Shown one piece after another: positions 42,873-51,866 of a stretch of DNA of 64,000 nucleotides (its first letter is position 1; every line of letters begins with the position of its first letter). Source of the DNA: Rhizobium sp. 32-5/1 (GTDB lineage Bacteria > Pseudomonadota > Alphaproteobacteria > Rhizobiales > Rhizobiaceae); the NCBI RefSeq assembly GCF_029537235.1, contig NZ_CP120638.1:2594501-2658500 (forward strand), in the 5' to 3' direction. The translations under genes and the position numbers were made by a program. Below the pieces are notes generated by a model that worked only from the letters and a program-made list of their open reading frames with translations, did not search any database and was not told the origin of the DNA.

Positions 42873-43394
42873 TCAGGCCGTCACTTTCAAGACAAGCGGT
42901 TCATGTCCGGTCGCCTCGATAAAGCGCAGCAGATCCCTGGACGCAATGGACGTGGTCGCGTCGTTCGTCAGCGGATGGCAGTTGATGATCTCGTCCCGCA
43001 TCAGATCGGCGTCGATGATGATCTTCACGTTTCGGCCCGTATCGTTGAAGACGCCGAAGGCGGTGACGGCGCCGGGAATGACGCCCAGATATTCCATCAG
43101 CTTTTCCGGGCGCCCGAAGGAAACCTTGCTCGCCGCGCCGATGACCGTGTGCACGGTCTTCAGGTCTACCGTCGCATGCTCCTCGACGGTCAGCAGGAAA
43201 TAATTGTCCTTCTTGTCCTTCACGAAGAGGTTTTTGGTATGCCCGCCCGGAATCTCATCCCTCAGAGCCACCGATTCGGCGACCGTGAAGACCGGCGCGT
43301 GACGCTTGGTCGTGTGGGGAATGCCAAGTCCGTCGAGAAACTGGAATAATTCGTCCTGCGTCTTCGGCTGCACAGCTGCTGGCGTGTCGTTCAT
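42873..43394 (-). CDS. Prolyl-tRNA editing deacylase, ProXp-ala/YbaK type
   Basis: A 173-aa trans-editing protein that hydrolyses Ala-tRNA(Pro). It has LGIPHTTKRHAPVFTVAESV, GGHTKNLFVKDKKDNYFLL, GRPEKLMEYLGVIPGAVTAF and the FVNDTGRNVKIIID-like strand, all features of the PrdX/ProXp-ala subgroup rather than YbaK itself. It is a single gene downstream of the tRNA-Gly region. Confidence 0.9.
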   Translation of the reverse strand: MNDTPAAVQPKTQDELFQFLDGLGIPHTTKRHAPVFTVAESVALRDEIPGGHTKNLFVKDKKDNYFLLTVEEHATVDLKTVHTVIGAASKVSFGRPEKLMEYLGVIPGAVTAFGVFNDTGRNVKIIIDADLMRDEIINCHPLTNDATTSIASRDLLRFIEATGHEPLVLKVTA

Positions 43395-43545
43395 GGCGAT
43401 TCCTTATCCTTCGAAATATGCTTTTTCCTTACGGCTAAGGGCAGACAAGCGCAATATTCACGGCTGCACGCGCGGCAAAACGCCTTGTTTTCAGGGGCTT
43501 GCGACATTCTCAGCAAAATTTCTTCGATCCCGCGTCATTTCCCTG

Positions 43546-43574
43546 TTGCATTTGGAAAATGGCTGGGCCATATA
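43546..43574 (+). promoter_or_regulatory. Predicted promoter of tRNA-Gly
   Basis: TTGCAT, a 17-base spacer and CATATA resemble the rhizobial sigma-70 promoter, about 68 bases upstream of the tRNA. Confidence 0.4.
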
Positions 43575-43641
43575 GCGCCCGTCGCCGCAAGTTAGCGGGG
43601 ACGCCACGGTCCACCGACTACCCCCGGACCGAGGCTGATGA

Positions 43642-43716
43642 GCGGGTGTAGCTCAGGGGTAGAGCACAACCTTGCCAAGGTTGGGGTCGAGCGTTCGAAT
43701 CGCTTCACCCGCTCCA
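43642..43716 (+). tRNA. tRNA-Gly (anticodon GCC)
   Basis: A full cloverleaf can be drawn: acceptor GCGGGTG/CACCCGC, D arm GCTC-AGGGGTA-GAGC, anticodon stem CAACC/GGTTG with loop TTGCCAA (anticodon GCC), T arm GAGCG-TTCGAAT-CGCTT, discriminator T and encoded CCA. It marks the border between the core chromosome and the accessory region that follows. Confidence 0.97.
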
Positions 43717-43782
43717 TTTTTTCTCAGTAATATCAGATAGATACCGACAAATGCGAGTTCTCATCGCTGCAAGCTTTGCGGA

Positions 43783-43806
43783 GCGGGTAGCTCTGGGGCA
43801 GCACGC
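43783..43806 (+). repeat. tRNA-Gly-like 5' fragment, possible old att or tRNA remnant
   Basis: GCGGGTAGCTCTGGGGCAGC copies the first about 26 bases of the upstream tRNA-Gly with two small gaps and a few changes. The fragment ends after the D arm. It lies in the 284-base gap between the tRNA and the next gene; the rest of the gap shows nothing else recognisable. Confidence 0.5.
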
Positions 43807-44000
43807 TTTTTTAGCTTAAATGGCGAGAAGTTTTACTCGGAAAATGCTCCGAGCGCGGCCATTGACCGTTTCATGGAGACTATAAGGGCCGCAGCCTTTC
43901 GTGCGGATCGCCGATCGAGTTATGCGCGATCCCTTACGTCGCCTAGCGCTACGGTTTGGCCTTCTGGCGTCAGCCGTTCGTACGGTATATCTAATCGGGG

Positions 44001-45440
44001 ATGTATGCCCGTCATCTCTCCGATATTTTGCACCGTGCGCTCGCCCTGCCGGAAACGTTTGATAACACCCTCAAGCGTTTCGAAAAGTTGCGAGGATATA
44101 ATCTAATACCGCGTGGACGTGGAAAAGCAGCAGTTAGGCTCACGGACACCGAGATCGCAAGCTCGGTCTTGGGGTTTGTCCCAACCTTGCCTGGATGGGC
44201 CGGACATGTATCGCTCTGCCTTGGCGGCTTGGTTGCAGTCGGCGGACCAAGGGCTTCCTTCCAGCAAACCAAAACTCTGTTGGAAACCGTTGCCGCCGTG
44301 ATTGCGAGCGATGAGGCGTGCCAGTCGATCGTCAGCATTTCACTCTCCATTGCACGCGAACAGAACGGCGACGAGTACTACGCTAAGGCAATTTTTGACG
44401 CTGACGGCGCGCGCCAGACAGTTTCCTACGTCTCCGAAATGGCGCTAATGCTACAGAGAGAAGCCGCGGAAAAGGGCTACGACCACGAAAAGATTCATGC
44501 GCCTTCCGCGCGGCAGCTCGTGCTGGCTAGCCAGTTTTTTGTGCGCCTTCGGGGAGAAATCGTTTTGTCCCGAGAACTCAATCTGCCGCTGAAGACTGAT
44601 TGGCAGGAATATGAAACCGAGGAAGAACGCGACGCTTTTCATCTCAGATTAGGCGCACGTCCCAACTCCCGCTTCTTAAATCTGAGGGTTGACGCTCAAG
44701 TCACGTGGCCGAGCGAGCCGACACGTGTGCATTTCGCCGGGCATCACTTCGTGATGTTTCCCAGGACCAAAGACAATTCCACGTCAATTAGTATCGATCT
44801 GGCTAATGAGCGCCTCGCGATAGAAGATGCAAAGACACTATTAAATCGCTTCCTCACTCTATTGAGCTGGTGCGACGACAGCCCCGCTATGCTTGAAGAC
44901 GGGTGGTCGGGTAATCCAATACCGGTCCCTGTCCGGCGTAACGAGAGCGCGTTCTCCACAGCCGCACAATGGATATTCTCGCGATCTATTCCCGCCGATC
45001 CAGAACTACTTCAGCGCCTCGCGTATTACCGCGAGGGGCTTAACGCCCGCCAGGCGGGACTTGTGGCTTTCGCAGTGATAAGCTTTTACAAGGTATTCGA
45101 AAACAGAACGGCATCAGCGAAGGGGCAGCCCAACCTGACAAAGCTCTGGCTGAGAGATGTTTTCTCAACGGTCGCTACGTCCCTCAGCCCCGATATCATC
45201 AAGCGATTCGATGCTGATCGCAATGGGAAAGATGTTGAGAAATATGTGTTCGATAACTGCCGGGTCGCGACAGCCCATGCGTCAGCGTCTTTCCCTTCTG
45301 ACGCGGACGCGTCCCCCGAAATCCGTCGGCTTTATTCGGCGGCGGAGGTGATCCATGCACTCGCTCGCCACTTTATTCAAACTGAATACAGGCTTTCCGA
45401 CCTATATTACTCGGATGAACTGGCGAATGTCGATGAGTAG
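44001..45440 (+). CDS. Large protein of unknown function next to tRNA-Gly
   Basis: 479 aa, soluble, no signal peptide. Two parts are visible: an N-terminal region (1-150, LGFVPTLPGWAGHVSLCLGG) and a C-terminal region with LLNRFLTLLSWCDDSPAMLE and DGWSGNPIPVPVRR, then VAFAVISFYKVFENR and DNCRVATAHASASFPSD near the end. The C-terminal part faintly recalls proteins labelled MauJ-like in databases, but I would not rely on that. It is accessory cargo at the island border. The start is the ATG at 44001; the RBS is weak. Confidence 0.7.
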   Translation: MYARHLSDILHRALALPETFDNTLKRFEKLRGYNLIPRGRGKAAVRLTDTEIASSVLGFVPTLPGWAGHVSLCLGGLVAVGGPRASFQQTKTLLETVAAVIASDEACQSIVSISLSIAREQNGDEYYAKAIFDADGARQTVSYVSEMALMLQREAAEKGYDHEKIHAPSARQLVLASQFFVRLRGEIVLSRELNLPLKTDWQEYETEEERDAFHLRLGARPNSRFLNLRVDAQVTWPSEPTRVHFAGHHFVMFPRTKDNSTSISIDLANERLAIEDAKTLLNRFLTLLSWCDDSPAMLEDGWSGNPIPVPVRRNESAFSTAAQWIFSRSIPADPELLQRLAYYREGLNARQAGLVAFAVISFYKVFENRTASAKGQPNLTKLWLRDVFSTVATSLSPDIIKRFDADRNGKDVEKYVFDNCRVATAHASASFPSDADASPEIRRLYSAAEVIHALARHFIQTEYRLSDLYYSDELANVDE

Positions 45441-45549
45441 CCCTCGGAGGGCGCCTTCGCGCGCTGATCCCTGTTGCTGCTGTGAGAGAGCCGGCGAGCG
45501 GGTAAATGGCCGCCTCTAGGGAGTCTTACCGCGACCGACATTCTTTTAA

Positions 45550-47856
45550 TCATTCGTTTTCGACAGCTCCGGACTGTGCGGCACTGCGCTGAAAGGCTTC
45601 CCGGTAAGCCACGCCTGGCCGCCGGTTCATTGCCGATCGTATCATCTCGACGGAGTTGGGTTCGGTAAACAAGTCGGCCAGCTGACGCATGTTGTTGCGT
45701 TGGGTCGCTTGCGTCATCGCGTTGCCGATATTTGTGCCGAAGCTCGAAATGGTCTTTGCGCCGGTCCGGAAAGGTGTTGCCAACATCGAACCGGTTCCCA
45801 AATCGCTCTGCAGTGTGCTGTTGAAAGCGGTGGCGCTGCCGATCGGCTTTCGCCGGCCGGTGGCCTGCAGCACGTCCAGGAGCTCGGGCATCGTCGTGGC
45901 CGCGCGCTGATCGGGCAGGGCGGACATTGCCGCGTCCAGCGTCTGGCGGCGGGGCACGTTGCCGGCAATGTCCTTGTGGAATTTTGCGCCGACAAATTCG
46001 TTCGCGCCTTCCTGCGTTTCTGTGGCCGCGCGGTGGAACCGATCGGCCAGGTTCTGCCGGATAAGCCCCGTCGTCGTAGCGGGGTCCTGGTCAATCAAAC
46101 GAGTAATTGCGTCGATCGTCTCGTCGCGTGATCCCGTGAGCGGGTTCAGGGGCAACAGTGCATTGCCTGCGCCAGCTGTGTCCGTCGCACTAGCGACCCG
46201 CCCAACAGGCCCTTGCTGAAGCGGCTCCAAGATGTCGCGGCGCATTCGTGCTTGCTGCTGCAATGCTGCGTCGTAATCGGCCGATCCGCCGCGGGCTGGG
46301 TCGCGGGCGATGTCTCGCGCGTTCGCCGCACCGGACGTGTTGCGCGCACCAGCCTCGGGACCGTAGAGCGGGTTAGCCCTATTTGCGAGTGCTTCGCCGC
46401 GTGAAAACATATCCTTCGTTACCGCGTCGACGACGCCAATCGCGTTGTCGGGCAGCGCGGCATAATCCGGCGCCAATTCAGGATTGGCACGCAAACGGGC
46501 CAGCGCGGTCTGAAAACGTGGATCGCTGTTGATCTCAATAAACCGGGCGTCGGGAATGGTCTGCGTCGCAGCGGCATCGTAAAGCGGCCGTGTGGTCGCG
46601 TTGATGCGTTGTCGGGCCCGATCGATGACACCCTCGGCGGCCGTAACCGCACGAGGCCCGAGCAAGGACGGGTTGTCGCTCTGCGCGGCGATCAGGTTCA
46701 AGACCTCGTCGACAGCGTTGTGAACTTGGCCAGGGCGTGCGCTGAAGAACGGGGCGGTTCTCGCACGGCCGTCGGCAGATCCTTCGACGACGCGCTGCAG
46801 GTTGGGGAGGGCGGTCCCTCCATTGGTAGCCTGTGTGATCGCCTCCGGACCAGTCAGCGTGACGCCGCGTCCATTGTTCTGCAGCTGGACGGCACGTTCC
46901 CAATCGATGGCTTCGGGATCGCCGACAGCTCGCCGGATAACCGCTTCCGGCGTGCTGGCGGACCGGGCAGCGGCCACGCCTGCATTCCCCATCACTGCGC
47001 CGGCAATACGGGCCGCCGGCTCGTAGGCCGTGCCCTCGGTCATCTGTCCAGCCGCTTCTGAGGCAAGGCCTGGAACGGCTGCGTTGCGCGTGACGTTAAA
47101 CAGGCCCTCGCTGATTTTCCGCCCGAGCGTAGGCATGGCCCGCGCCGCCCGCGTCGGAAATCCACCAGGCGCAACGAATTCGCCGACGGTCTCGGCGTAC
47201 TCACCCGCTGTCGTCTTCGGTGCATACAGATTGTCATCCATGACGCCGCGAATGGCGTCCTGGCCGCTGTTGATCGCCGTTCCGGTCGGGTCGTATTTCG
47301 CCATGTTGGCGCGGGCCTCGGCCGCACGACCGATCGGGCGCTGTTCCGCGCCGACGGCCGAGCGAATGAGGCCTTCGCCCTTATCGACGAGATAGTCCAG
47401 GCCGCTTTCAATCATTCGCTTGCCCGTCATCGGCAACATGGCCAGTTCCGCAGCCCCGCGCACGACGCCAGACGCGCCGCTGTAGAGCATATCAGTCGCT
47501 GTCGATGGCGCGTCGGAGTTTGGTGTCGCGACGTTCAACGCGTCCCGCTTGGCCAACGTCTGTTCCTTGGCAACGCGTGAAATCACTTCAGGGGGCGTGT
47601 TAGCGGGAAACGTCAAAATCGTTCCGTCAAACAGCTTCGCGTGAAGTTTTCCGTCAGGCTGCACGACGCCGGTGGTCTGTCCACTAATTGCAGTCTCGGC
47701 AGCGGCGCGACGCATGCGTGCCCGAGCTAACGCCAGCGCTTTTTGTTGCTCTGGATTGAATTGGCGCGCTGTTTCGCCTTCGGTTCCGACCTTCTCCGCT
47801 TGGCTGCGTGCCCTTGCTCGCGCTATGGCTGCTTCCTGTTCGGGTGTCCACGCCAT
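45550..47856 (-). CDS. Phage virion-type protein (ejection/internal protein-like)
   Basis: A 768-aa protein rich in Ala, Arg and Thr. The N-terminus has two related charged helices (WTPEQEAAIARARARSQAE and FNPEQQKALALARARMRRAA). Residues about 66-95 (KLFDGTILTFPANTPPEVIS) are a short module common in phage structural proteins. Low-complexity helical stretches follow. I infer an internal or ejection protein of a podovirus-like prophage; no head or tail genes surround it, so it is a remnant or cargo. No motif gives a proven function. Confidence 0.6.
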   Translation of the reverse strand: MAWTPEQEAAIARARARSQAEKVGTEGETARQFNPEQQKALALARARMRRAAAETAISGQTTGVVQPDGKLHAKLFDGTILTFPANTPPEVISRVAKEQTLAKRDALNVATPNSDAPSTATDMLYSGASGVVRGAAELAMLPMTGKRMIESGLDYLVDKGEGLIRSAVGAEQRPIGRAAEARANMAKYDPTGTAINSGQDAIRGVMDDNLYAPKTTAGEYAETVGEFVAPGGFPTRAARAMPTLGRKISEGLFNVTRNAAVPGLASEAAGQMTEGTAYEPAARIAGAVMGNAGVAAARSASTPEAVIRRAVGDPEAIDWERAVQLQNNGRGVTLTGPEAITQATNGGTALPNLQRVVEGSADGRARTAPFFSARPGQVHNAVDEVLNLIAAQSDNPSLLGPRAVTAAEGVIDRARQRINATTRPLYDAAATQTIPDARFIEINSDPRFQTALARLRANPELAPDYAALPDNAIGVVDAVTKDMFSRGEALANRANPLYGPEAGARNTSGAANARDIARDPARGGSADYDAALQQQARMRRDILEPLQQGPVGRVASATDTAGAGNALLPLNPLTGSRDETIDAITRLIDQDPATTTGLIRQNLADRFHRAATETQEGANEFVGAKFHKDIAGNVPRRQTLDAAMSALPDQRAATTMPELLDVLQATGRRKPIGSATAFNSTLQSDLGTGSMLATPFRTGAKTISSFGTNIGNAMTQATQRNNMRQLADLFTEPNSVEMIRSAMNRRPGVAYREAFQRSAAQSGAVENE

Positions 47857-47886
47857 CGGTTAAATCCTTCTGTCTGGCGGCTTTCA

Positions 47887-48357
47887 TCAACCTGCGATGC
47901 GCTGGAGCTGATTGACCGCCTGTCGAATTCGGGCGTGCTTTCGCTCATTGATGCGGTCTTGTAGATCGGCGTTGTCGATGCAGTTGCAGAGGATGCGCAA
48001 ATGGTCGCGCATATCGTGGCAGACATCGGCCGAACGCACAGAGCGTTGCGTCTCAGGTTCGGTCCAGACGACAATCAGCCCCGCGACCGCTCGCATTCCA
48101 ATATTCAAAATTTCGCGGTCGAAGGTGGCAGGCAACCGGGCCGCGGCTGTTGCGTGAGCGAGGATGGCAGCGTCAAGCATGCGCCGGCCAACGTTTCCGT
48201 CGATCTGATGCGTCAACGCCACCCGTCGGAACGTGCTTAAGGCAAGGCCCATTTCGAAGCTGAGACTGATTTCGGATACGTTTGCTATCTTGCAGAACTG
48301 AAAAATCAGACGTTCCGCCTCGTCTGTGATCTGGTCAATACTCATGCTGCGGGGCAT
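47887..48357 (-). CDS. Hypothetical protein upstream of the virion-type gene
   Basis: About 156 aa, mostly helical (ITDEAERLIFQFCKIANVSE, DLQDRINERKHARIRQAVNQ at the end). No known domain recognised. It is 30 bases before the virion-type gene on the same strand, so probably cotranscribed. The ATG at 48357 is chosen, with AGGA upstream; a TTG at 48375 is in frame. Confidence 0.6.
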   Translation of the reverse strand: MPRSMSIDQITDEAERLIFQFCKIANVSEISLSFEMGLALSTFRRVALTHQIDGNVGRRMLDAAILAHATAAARLPATFDREILNIGMRAVAGLIVVWTEPETQRSVRSADVCHDMRDHLRILCNCIDNADLQDRINERKHARIRQAVNQLQRIAG

Positions 48358-48465
48358 TCGACGATCCTGTTGCAATTGATACGGCTAACGGTAGTCTGCC
48401 GTTTTCCGCCGAAATAGTCGCGAAACCGTGATTTCTGCATAATCTGCAAACTAGGAGGTGGCTCC

Positions 48466-48702
48466 ATGCTTCCCATTGACCTTGTGCGCGTGAGGGCAAG
48501 CGCTTCCGCTCGGGTCTTGGCTCGGGCGATCGATGAAGGCCGCGATGCCGATCAAGTGGCGGCGCTGTTGTCGATCGTGCTGGAAGACGTCGAAATTCTT
48601 TCGTCTGCAGAGGTCGGGTTTCCGGAGGTCGTTTCGGCCGAGTTGCGCCCTACCAACATCGTATCGCTTGCGGATCATCGCCGCCTGCTACGTCGCACCT
48701 GA
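48466..48702 (+). CDS. Small hypothetical protein
   Basis: 78 aa, helical, ending in a basic tail (NIVSLADHRRLLRRT). No known family. The start is well supported by AGGAGGTGG just upstream. It is divergent from the 47887 gene. Confidence 0.6.
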   Translation: MLPIDLVRVRASASARVLARAIDEGRDADQVAALLSIVLEDVEILSSAEVGFPEVVSAELRPTNIVSLADHRRLLRRT

Positions 48703-48766
48703 CTTGACTCCTGCGTGTACCCTGTCACGTTGCTCCCATAGGGCGTGGGGACGTCCTGCAGGGGAA

Positions 48767-49186
48767 ATGATGAAAAGTCGAATTGTGGGGCTGGCGTTCG
48801 CGCTCGGCATATCTAGCGTTTTGTCTGGCTGTTCGACAACACAAGCTCAGTTTCAGAAGAACCCTGAAGGGGTCAGCAAGGCCGCGCTTTGTAGGACATT
48901 CTTGGAAACGACAGATCAGCAATTTATGTATGATCTGACTGTCGAACTGGCTAAGCGCCGCATCGATCCGCAAGAGTGCGTTTTGATGGTCCAGCAACAA
49001 AACCAGGCCGCCGCTGCACTTTTCGCTGTCGCCCTCGTGGGAACGGCGGTCGCCGTGTGCGCGAACAACAATTGTAACGGTCCATCCTACCCGTCTTATC
49101 GAGGCAACTGCCAATACGATTGGCAAACGGATGCCGCGGGCAACCGTTGCGGGCGCCGGAGCGCCTGGTCGAGACCGGGCGGTTAG
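48767..49186 (+). CDS. Small lipoprotein
   Basis: 139 aa with a lipoprotein signal (GLAFALGISSVLSGC, lipobox Cys at about residue 21). A helical middle contains a second hydrophobic stretch (AAALFAVALVGTAVAVCANN), and the tail is Cys-, Tyr- and Pro-rich (NNNCNGPSYPSYRGNCQYDW). Function unknown. Tandem ATGs at 48767 and 48770. Confidence 0.7.
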   Translation: MMKSRIVGLAFALGISSVLSGCSTTQAQFQKNPEGVSKAALCRTFLETTDQQFMYDLTVELAKRRIDPQECVLMVQQQNQAAAALFAVALVGTAVAVCANNNCNGPSYPSYRGNCQYDWQTDAAGNRCGRRSAWSRPGG

Positions 49187-49200
49187 TGATTGACTATGCC

Positions 49201-49278
49201 ATGTTGGAGGCGGCGGATATTATCCGGACCACTAAGATCGCACTGGACGGAAATATTGAAATTTTAAAGGGAAATTGA
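49201..49278 (+). CDS. Possible 25-aa upstream peptide coupled to tcmP
   Basis: A short frame starting ATG at 49201 (or GTG at 49186) encodes MLEAADIIRTTKIALDGN and seven more residues. Its TGA stop overlaps the ATG of the next gene (TGATG). Such overlap suggests translational coupling, but the peptide has no recognised homolog. Confidence 0.3.
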   Translation: MLEAADIIRTTKIALDGNIEILKGN

Positions 49279-50105
49279 TGGGAAACCTCGTCCAAGGCGA
49301 TGACGGCATGCTGGCTGAAGAAGTCGGGAGCTGGGCAAAGCAAAAACACGAATACCTGGTGCGATATCTGGACATTTCCCGTGGCGTCCGGAAGAACTTC
49401 GTTGGACCCGATAAAGGGGGAACGACCTATATTGATCTCTTCTGCGGACCGGGACGGGCAGTTGTTCGCAAATCAGGCGAGTTCATTGATGGCAGTTGCG
49501 TCGCAGCGTGGAAGAAAAGCGTCGAAGGAGGCGCCCCATTCTCGAAAGTCCACATTGCGGACTCCGATGAAGAGCGGTTGCATCTGGCAGAGAAGCGGCT
49601 ACGAGCCCTTGGCGCTCCGGTCGTGACACACTTGGGTCGTGCGACCGATACAGTGAAGGTGATCGTCAAACAGGTGAACGCTTACGGACTGCACTTCGCA
49701 TTCGTGGATCCATTTAATCTAGGAGCCTTCGACTTTGCGATAGTGAATGAACTGGCGCGACTGAAAAGGATCGACATGCTAGTTCACGTAAGCAAAATGG
49801 ACCTTCAACGTAATTTGGGAATGAATATTCGCGATCAACAAACCGCTTTCAACAGCTTTGCACCCGGCTGGAAGGAAGGCATTGATCTGACACAGGCGCA
49901 ATCAAAAATCCGCCGTCACGTATTCGAGTATTGGCGCGGTCTGGTGTCGAAGTCCGGTATCGCAACGTCGGACCATGTCGATATGAAGCTGATCACCGGC
50001 AGTAAAAATCAGCCCCTTTATTGGCTCCTTTTGGCCGCCAAACATGAACTCGCCCATAGATTTTGGAAGACCGCGTCGGTCAGCGATCAACCAAGCTTCC
50101 TTTAG
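49278..50105 (+). CDS. tcmP: Three-Cys-motif partner protein TcmP
   Basis: About 275 aa of the TcmP family, which is nearly always encoded beside a Gp37/Gp68 three-Cys-motif protein. Visible features: VGSWAKQKHEYLVRYLDI, a methyltransferase-like TTYIDLFCGPGRAVV, LHFAFVDPFNLGAFDFAIVN and a C-terminal PLYWLLLAAKHELAHRFWK. The biochemical role is unknown. The convergent partner gene overlaps by four bases at the 3' end. The ATG at 49278 has AAAGGGA upstream. Confidence 0.88.
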   Translation: MGNLVQGDDGMLAEEVGSWAKQKHEYLVRYLDISRGVRKNFVGPDKGGTTYIDLFCGPGRAVVRKSGEFIDGSCVAAWKKSVEGGAPFSKVHIADSDEERLHLAEKRLRALGAPVVTHLGRATDTVKVIVKQVNAYGLHFAFVDPFNLGAFDFAIVNELARLKRIDMLVHVSKMDLQRNLGMNIRDQQTAFNSFAPGWKEGIDLTQAQSKIRRHVFEYWRGLVSKSGIATSDHVDMKLITGSKNQPLYWLLLAAKHELAHRFWKTASVSDQPSFL

Positions 50106-50852
50106 GCTGCCGCGGGCATTTCGTCCCACGTTCGGCCTCGATACGCGCGCCCCGCGGCCTTCTTGTTTTTTCCGCCCCACTGTTTGAAGAAGAATGCGGC
50201 ACCCGCATCGGTGCACTGGTCGAATATTTCGTCGATCCAAGCCGGGTCCATGTGACGAGCGCCAGGACCGGACTCCCGCCCACGATCGCCCATTGGATGC
50301 CGTCGAGCTTACCACCATAGACGGAGCCGATCAGGGGCTCGTACGAGACGAACCTGATCGCTGCCGGCACTTGGCGAAGCTCATCAAGGCGGTAGAGTAC
50401 GCGGCCATCCTCCACGCTCGTTCCGAGCCAGACGTTCGGGAGCACCGTAAAACCATCCCCCTGAGAATTTGGGCCATTCGATCGGGGCGCTTTGTCAATA
50501 TCTGATAGGTGTGCCGGCGTGTACCGGCCATTGCATTCCAAACCTTGCGAATGAAATCCGTCGGCACGTCAGGGTGGAACAAATCCGACATTGAGTTGAC
50601 GAATACGTTACGCGGCTTTTTCCACGAAGCCGGAACCGTCAACGCCTTCTCGTCCAGAGTGATCGCGCCGGTCCACTTTGCCCGGCCGCCCGTCTTGCGC
50701 GTTAGGCCTACGTATTTTTCAACGCCCATTGCTTCCAGTCGCGCCGCCATCCGCATCGCGTAGCAGTTCGTGCAGCCAGCGCTCATGATTGAGCACCCTG
50801 CAACGGGGTTCCAAGTCGCATCAGTCCATTCGATAGACGTGTCTGCCATCAT
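50102..50852 (-). CDS. Phage Gp37/Gp68 family (DUF5131) three-Cys-motif protein, frameshifted twice
   Basis: A radical-SAM-like protein whose N-terminus TSIEWTDATWNPVAGC, then SIMSAGCTNCYAMR, gives the CX6CX2C motif. Then NVFVNSMSDLFHPDVPTDFI and YQILTKRPDRMAQIL. One C is missing in each of the runs 50457-50461 and 50275-50277. With both restored, NVWLGTSVEDGRVLYRLDEL, WAIVGGESGPGARHMDP and FFKQWGGKNKKAAGR follow in one 250-aa frame ending at 50102. It is the obligatory neighbour of TcmP, here convergent rather than codirectional. Found in phages and mobile elements; function unproven. Confidence 0.88.
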
Positions 50853-50995
50853 AAGCCTCTGAAAACTATCGAAAACCTCAAGGTCGGACCTAATTATACT
50901 CCGTAAAGTGGTTAATTTATGAAGAAAATCAGCGGGTTAAGCGAGATGGTCTTGGCGCGCCCGGTCTGGACTGACTTACCGGCCGGTCAGAACGA

Positions 50996-51604
50996 TCATT
51001 GCCCTCTAATTGATCTGTCGACAGCGTTGAGGCGGGCATTTATGTCATCGATTTTTTGAAGTAATTGGCCAGCCTCGTAACGCCTTTGTTCAGCGGACAT
51101 GGATTCATCAGACGGCCCTGCCAAGTCTAGAAGAATTAGTTCTATGTAGTCCCGGACGTTACCCTTATGGCGGCGCAAAGTTCGCAGTTTGTCTAGCGCA
51201 TCCAGCGTCAGAAATGACGGGCGTTGTGTGGCAGCTGCATCTACCACCAGTAGCGCTTCAGCAACTGGATCTTCCGATTGCTCGAAGCCCTTTAAGGCGC
51301 GATCTATGGCCTCTCTCTCCACTTCTTCACCGTTCGCCAACCTCACAATTAAATCTCTTGTGCGATCCTCAAAGAAAAATAGTGAGTGCAGCGCTTCGAT
51401 CACCTTTTCGATTTTCACGCGCTCGCGGCCTGCAATTCCATGCTTCGCCGAATCGACCAAACTATTCACGAGCGATAGCCCGTTGGCCATTAATTCGATC
51501 GTCATATCAAACATCAGCTCCCCCAAATTGCGATACCCGAAGGTAGGCACGTCCGCGCCGGTTCGGTAGCGTGACGCGGAGTGCTCCATACAACAGTAGT
51601 TCAT
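50996..51604 (-). CDS. Hypothetical helical protein
   Basis: 202 aa, predicted mostly alpha-helical and soluble (EKVIEALHSLFFFEDRTRDL, LTLDALDKLRTLRRHKGNVR, QLLQKIDDINARLNAVDRSI at the end, possibly coiled coil). No family recognised. The start could be the ATG at 51604 or 51589; neither has a good ribosome site. Confidence 0.6.
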   Translation of the reverse strand: MNYCCMEHSASRYRTGADVPTFGYRNLGELMFDMTIELMANGLSLVNSLVDSAKHGIAGRERVKIEKVIEALHSLFFFEDRTRDLIVRLANGEEVEREAIDRALKGFEQSEDPVAEALLVVDAAATQRPSFLTLDALDKLRTLRRHKGNVRDYIELILLDLAGPSDESMSAEQRRYEAGQLLQKIDDINARLNAVDRSIRGQ

Positions 51605-51710
51605 CAGTTGCAGCTACCAATGTTGATCCAAGGGAGACTACCCTAGTGTCAGCCGATAATCATACAAACCATCCGGACGCTCTCCGGTAGTGTACGTCAC
51701 GGGAAGTCAT

Positions 51711-51866
51711 TCACCTTGGCAACTGGAAGCGGTGGAGGGCCGACCGGTTTCTCAATTCCGGAATGTCAGAATACTTCTTCCACGTAGCGCCGAATGAATC
51801 GGTCCAGATCAGCTTGTCGTGATCGAAAATGATTGTCGGCGAGCGAGGCTTATATACGTACCGGCT
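51711..51866 (-). pseudogene. In-frame continuation after the lipoprotein amber stop
   Basis: Directly after the TAG that ends the lipoprotein gene, the same frame stays open for 51 codons and reads protein-like (SPTIIFDHDKLIWTDSFGA, WKKYSDIPELRNR) to a TGA at 51711. It has no start codon of its own near its beginning. It may be the tail of a longer ancestral gene cut by the amber codon, or chance. The remaining gap to 51604 shows nothing. Confidence 0.35.
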
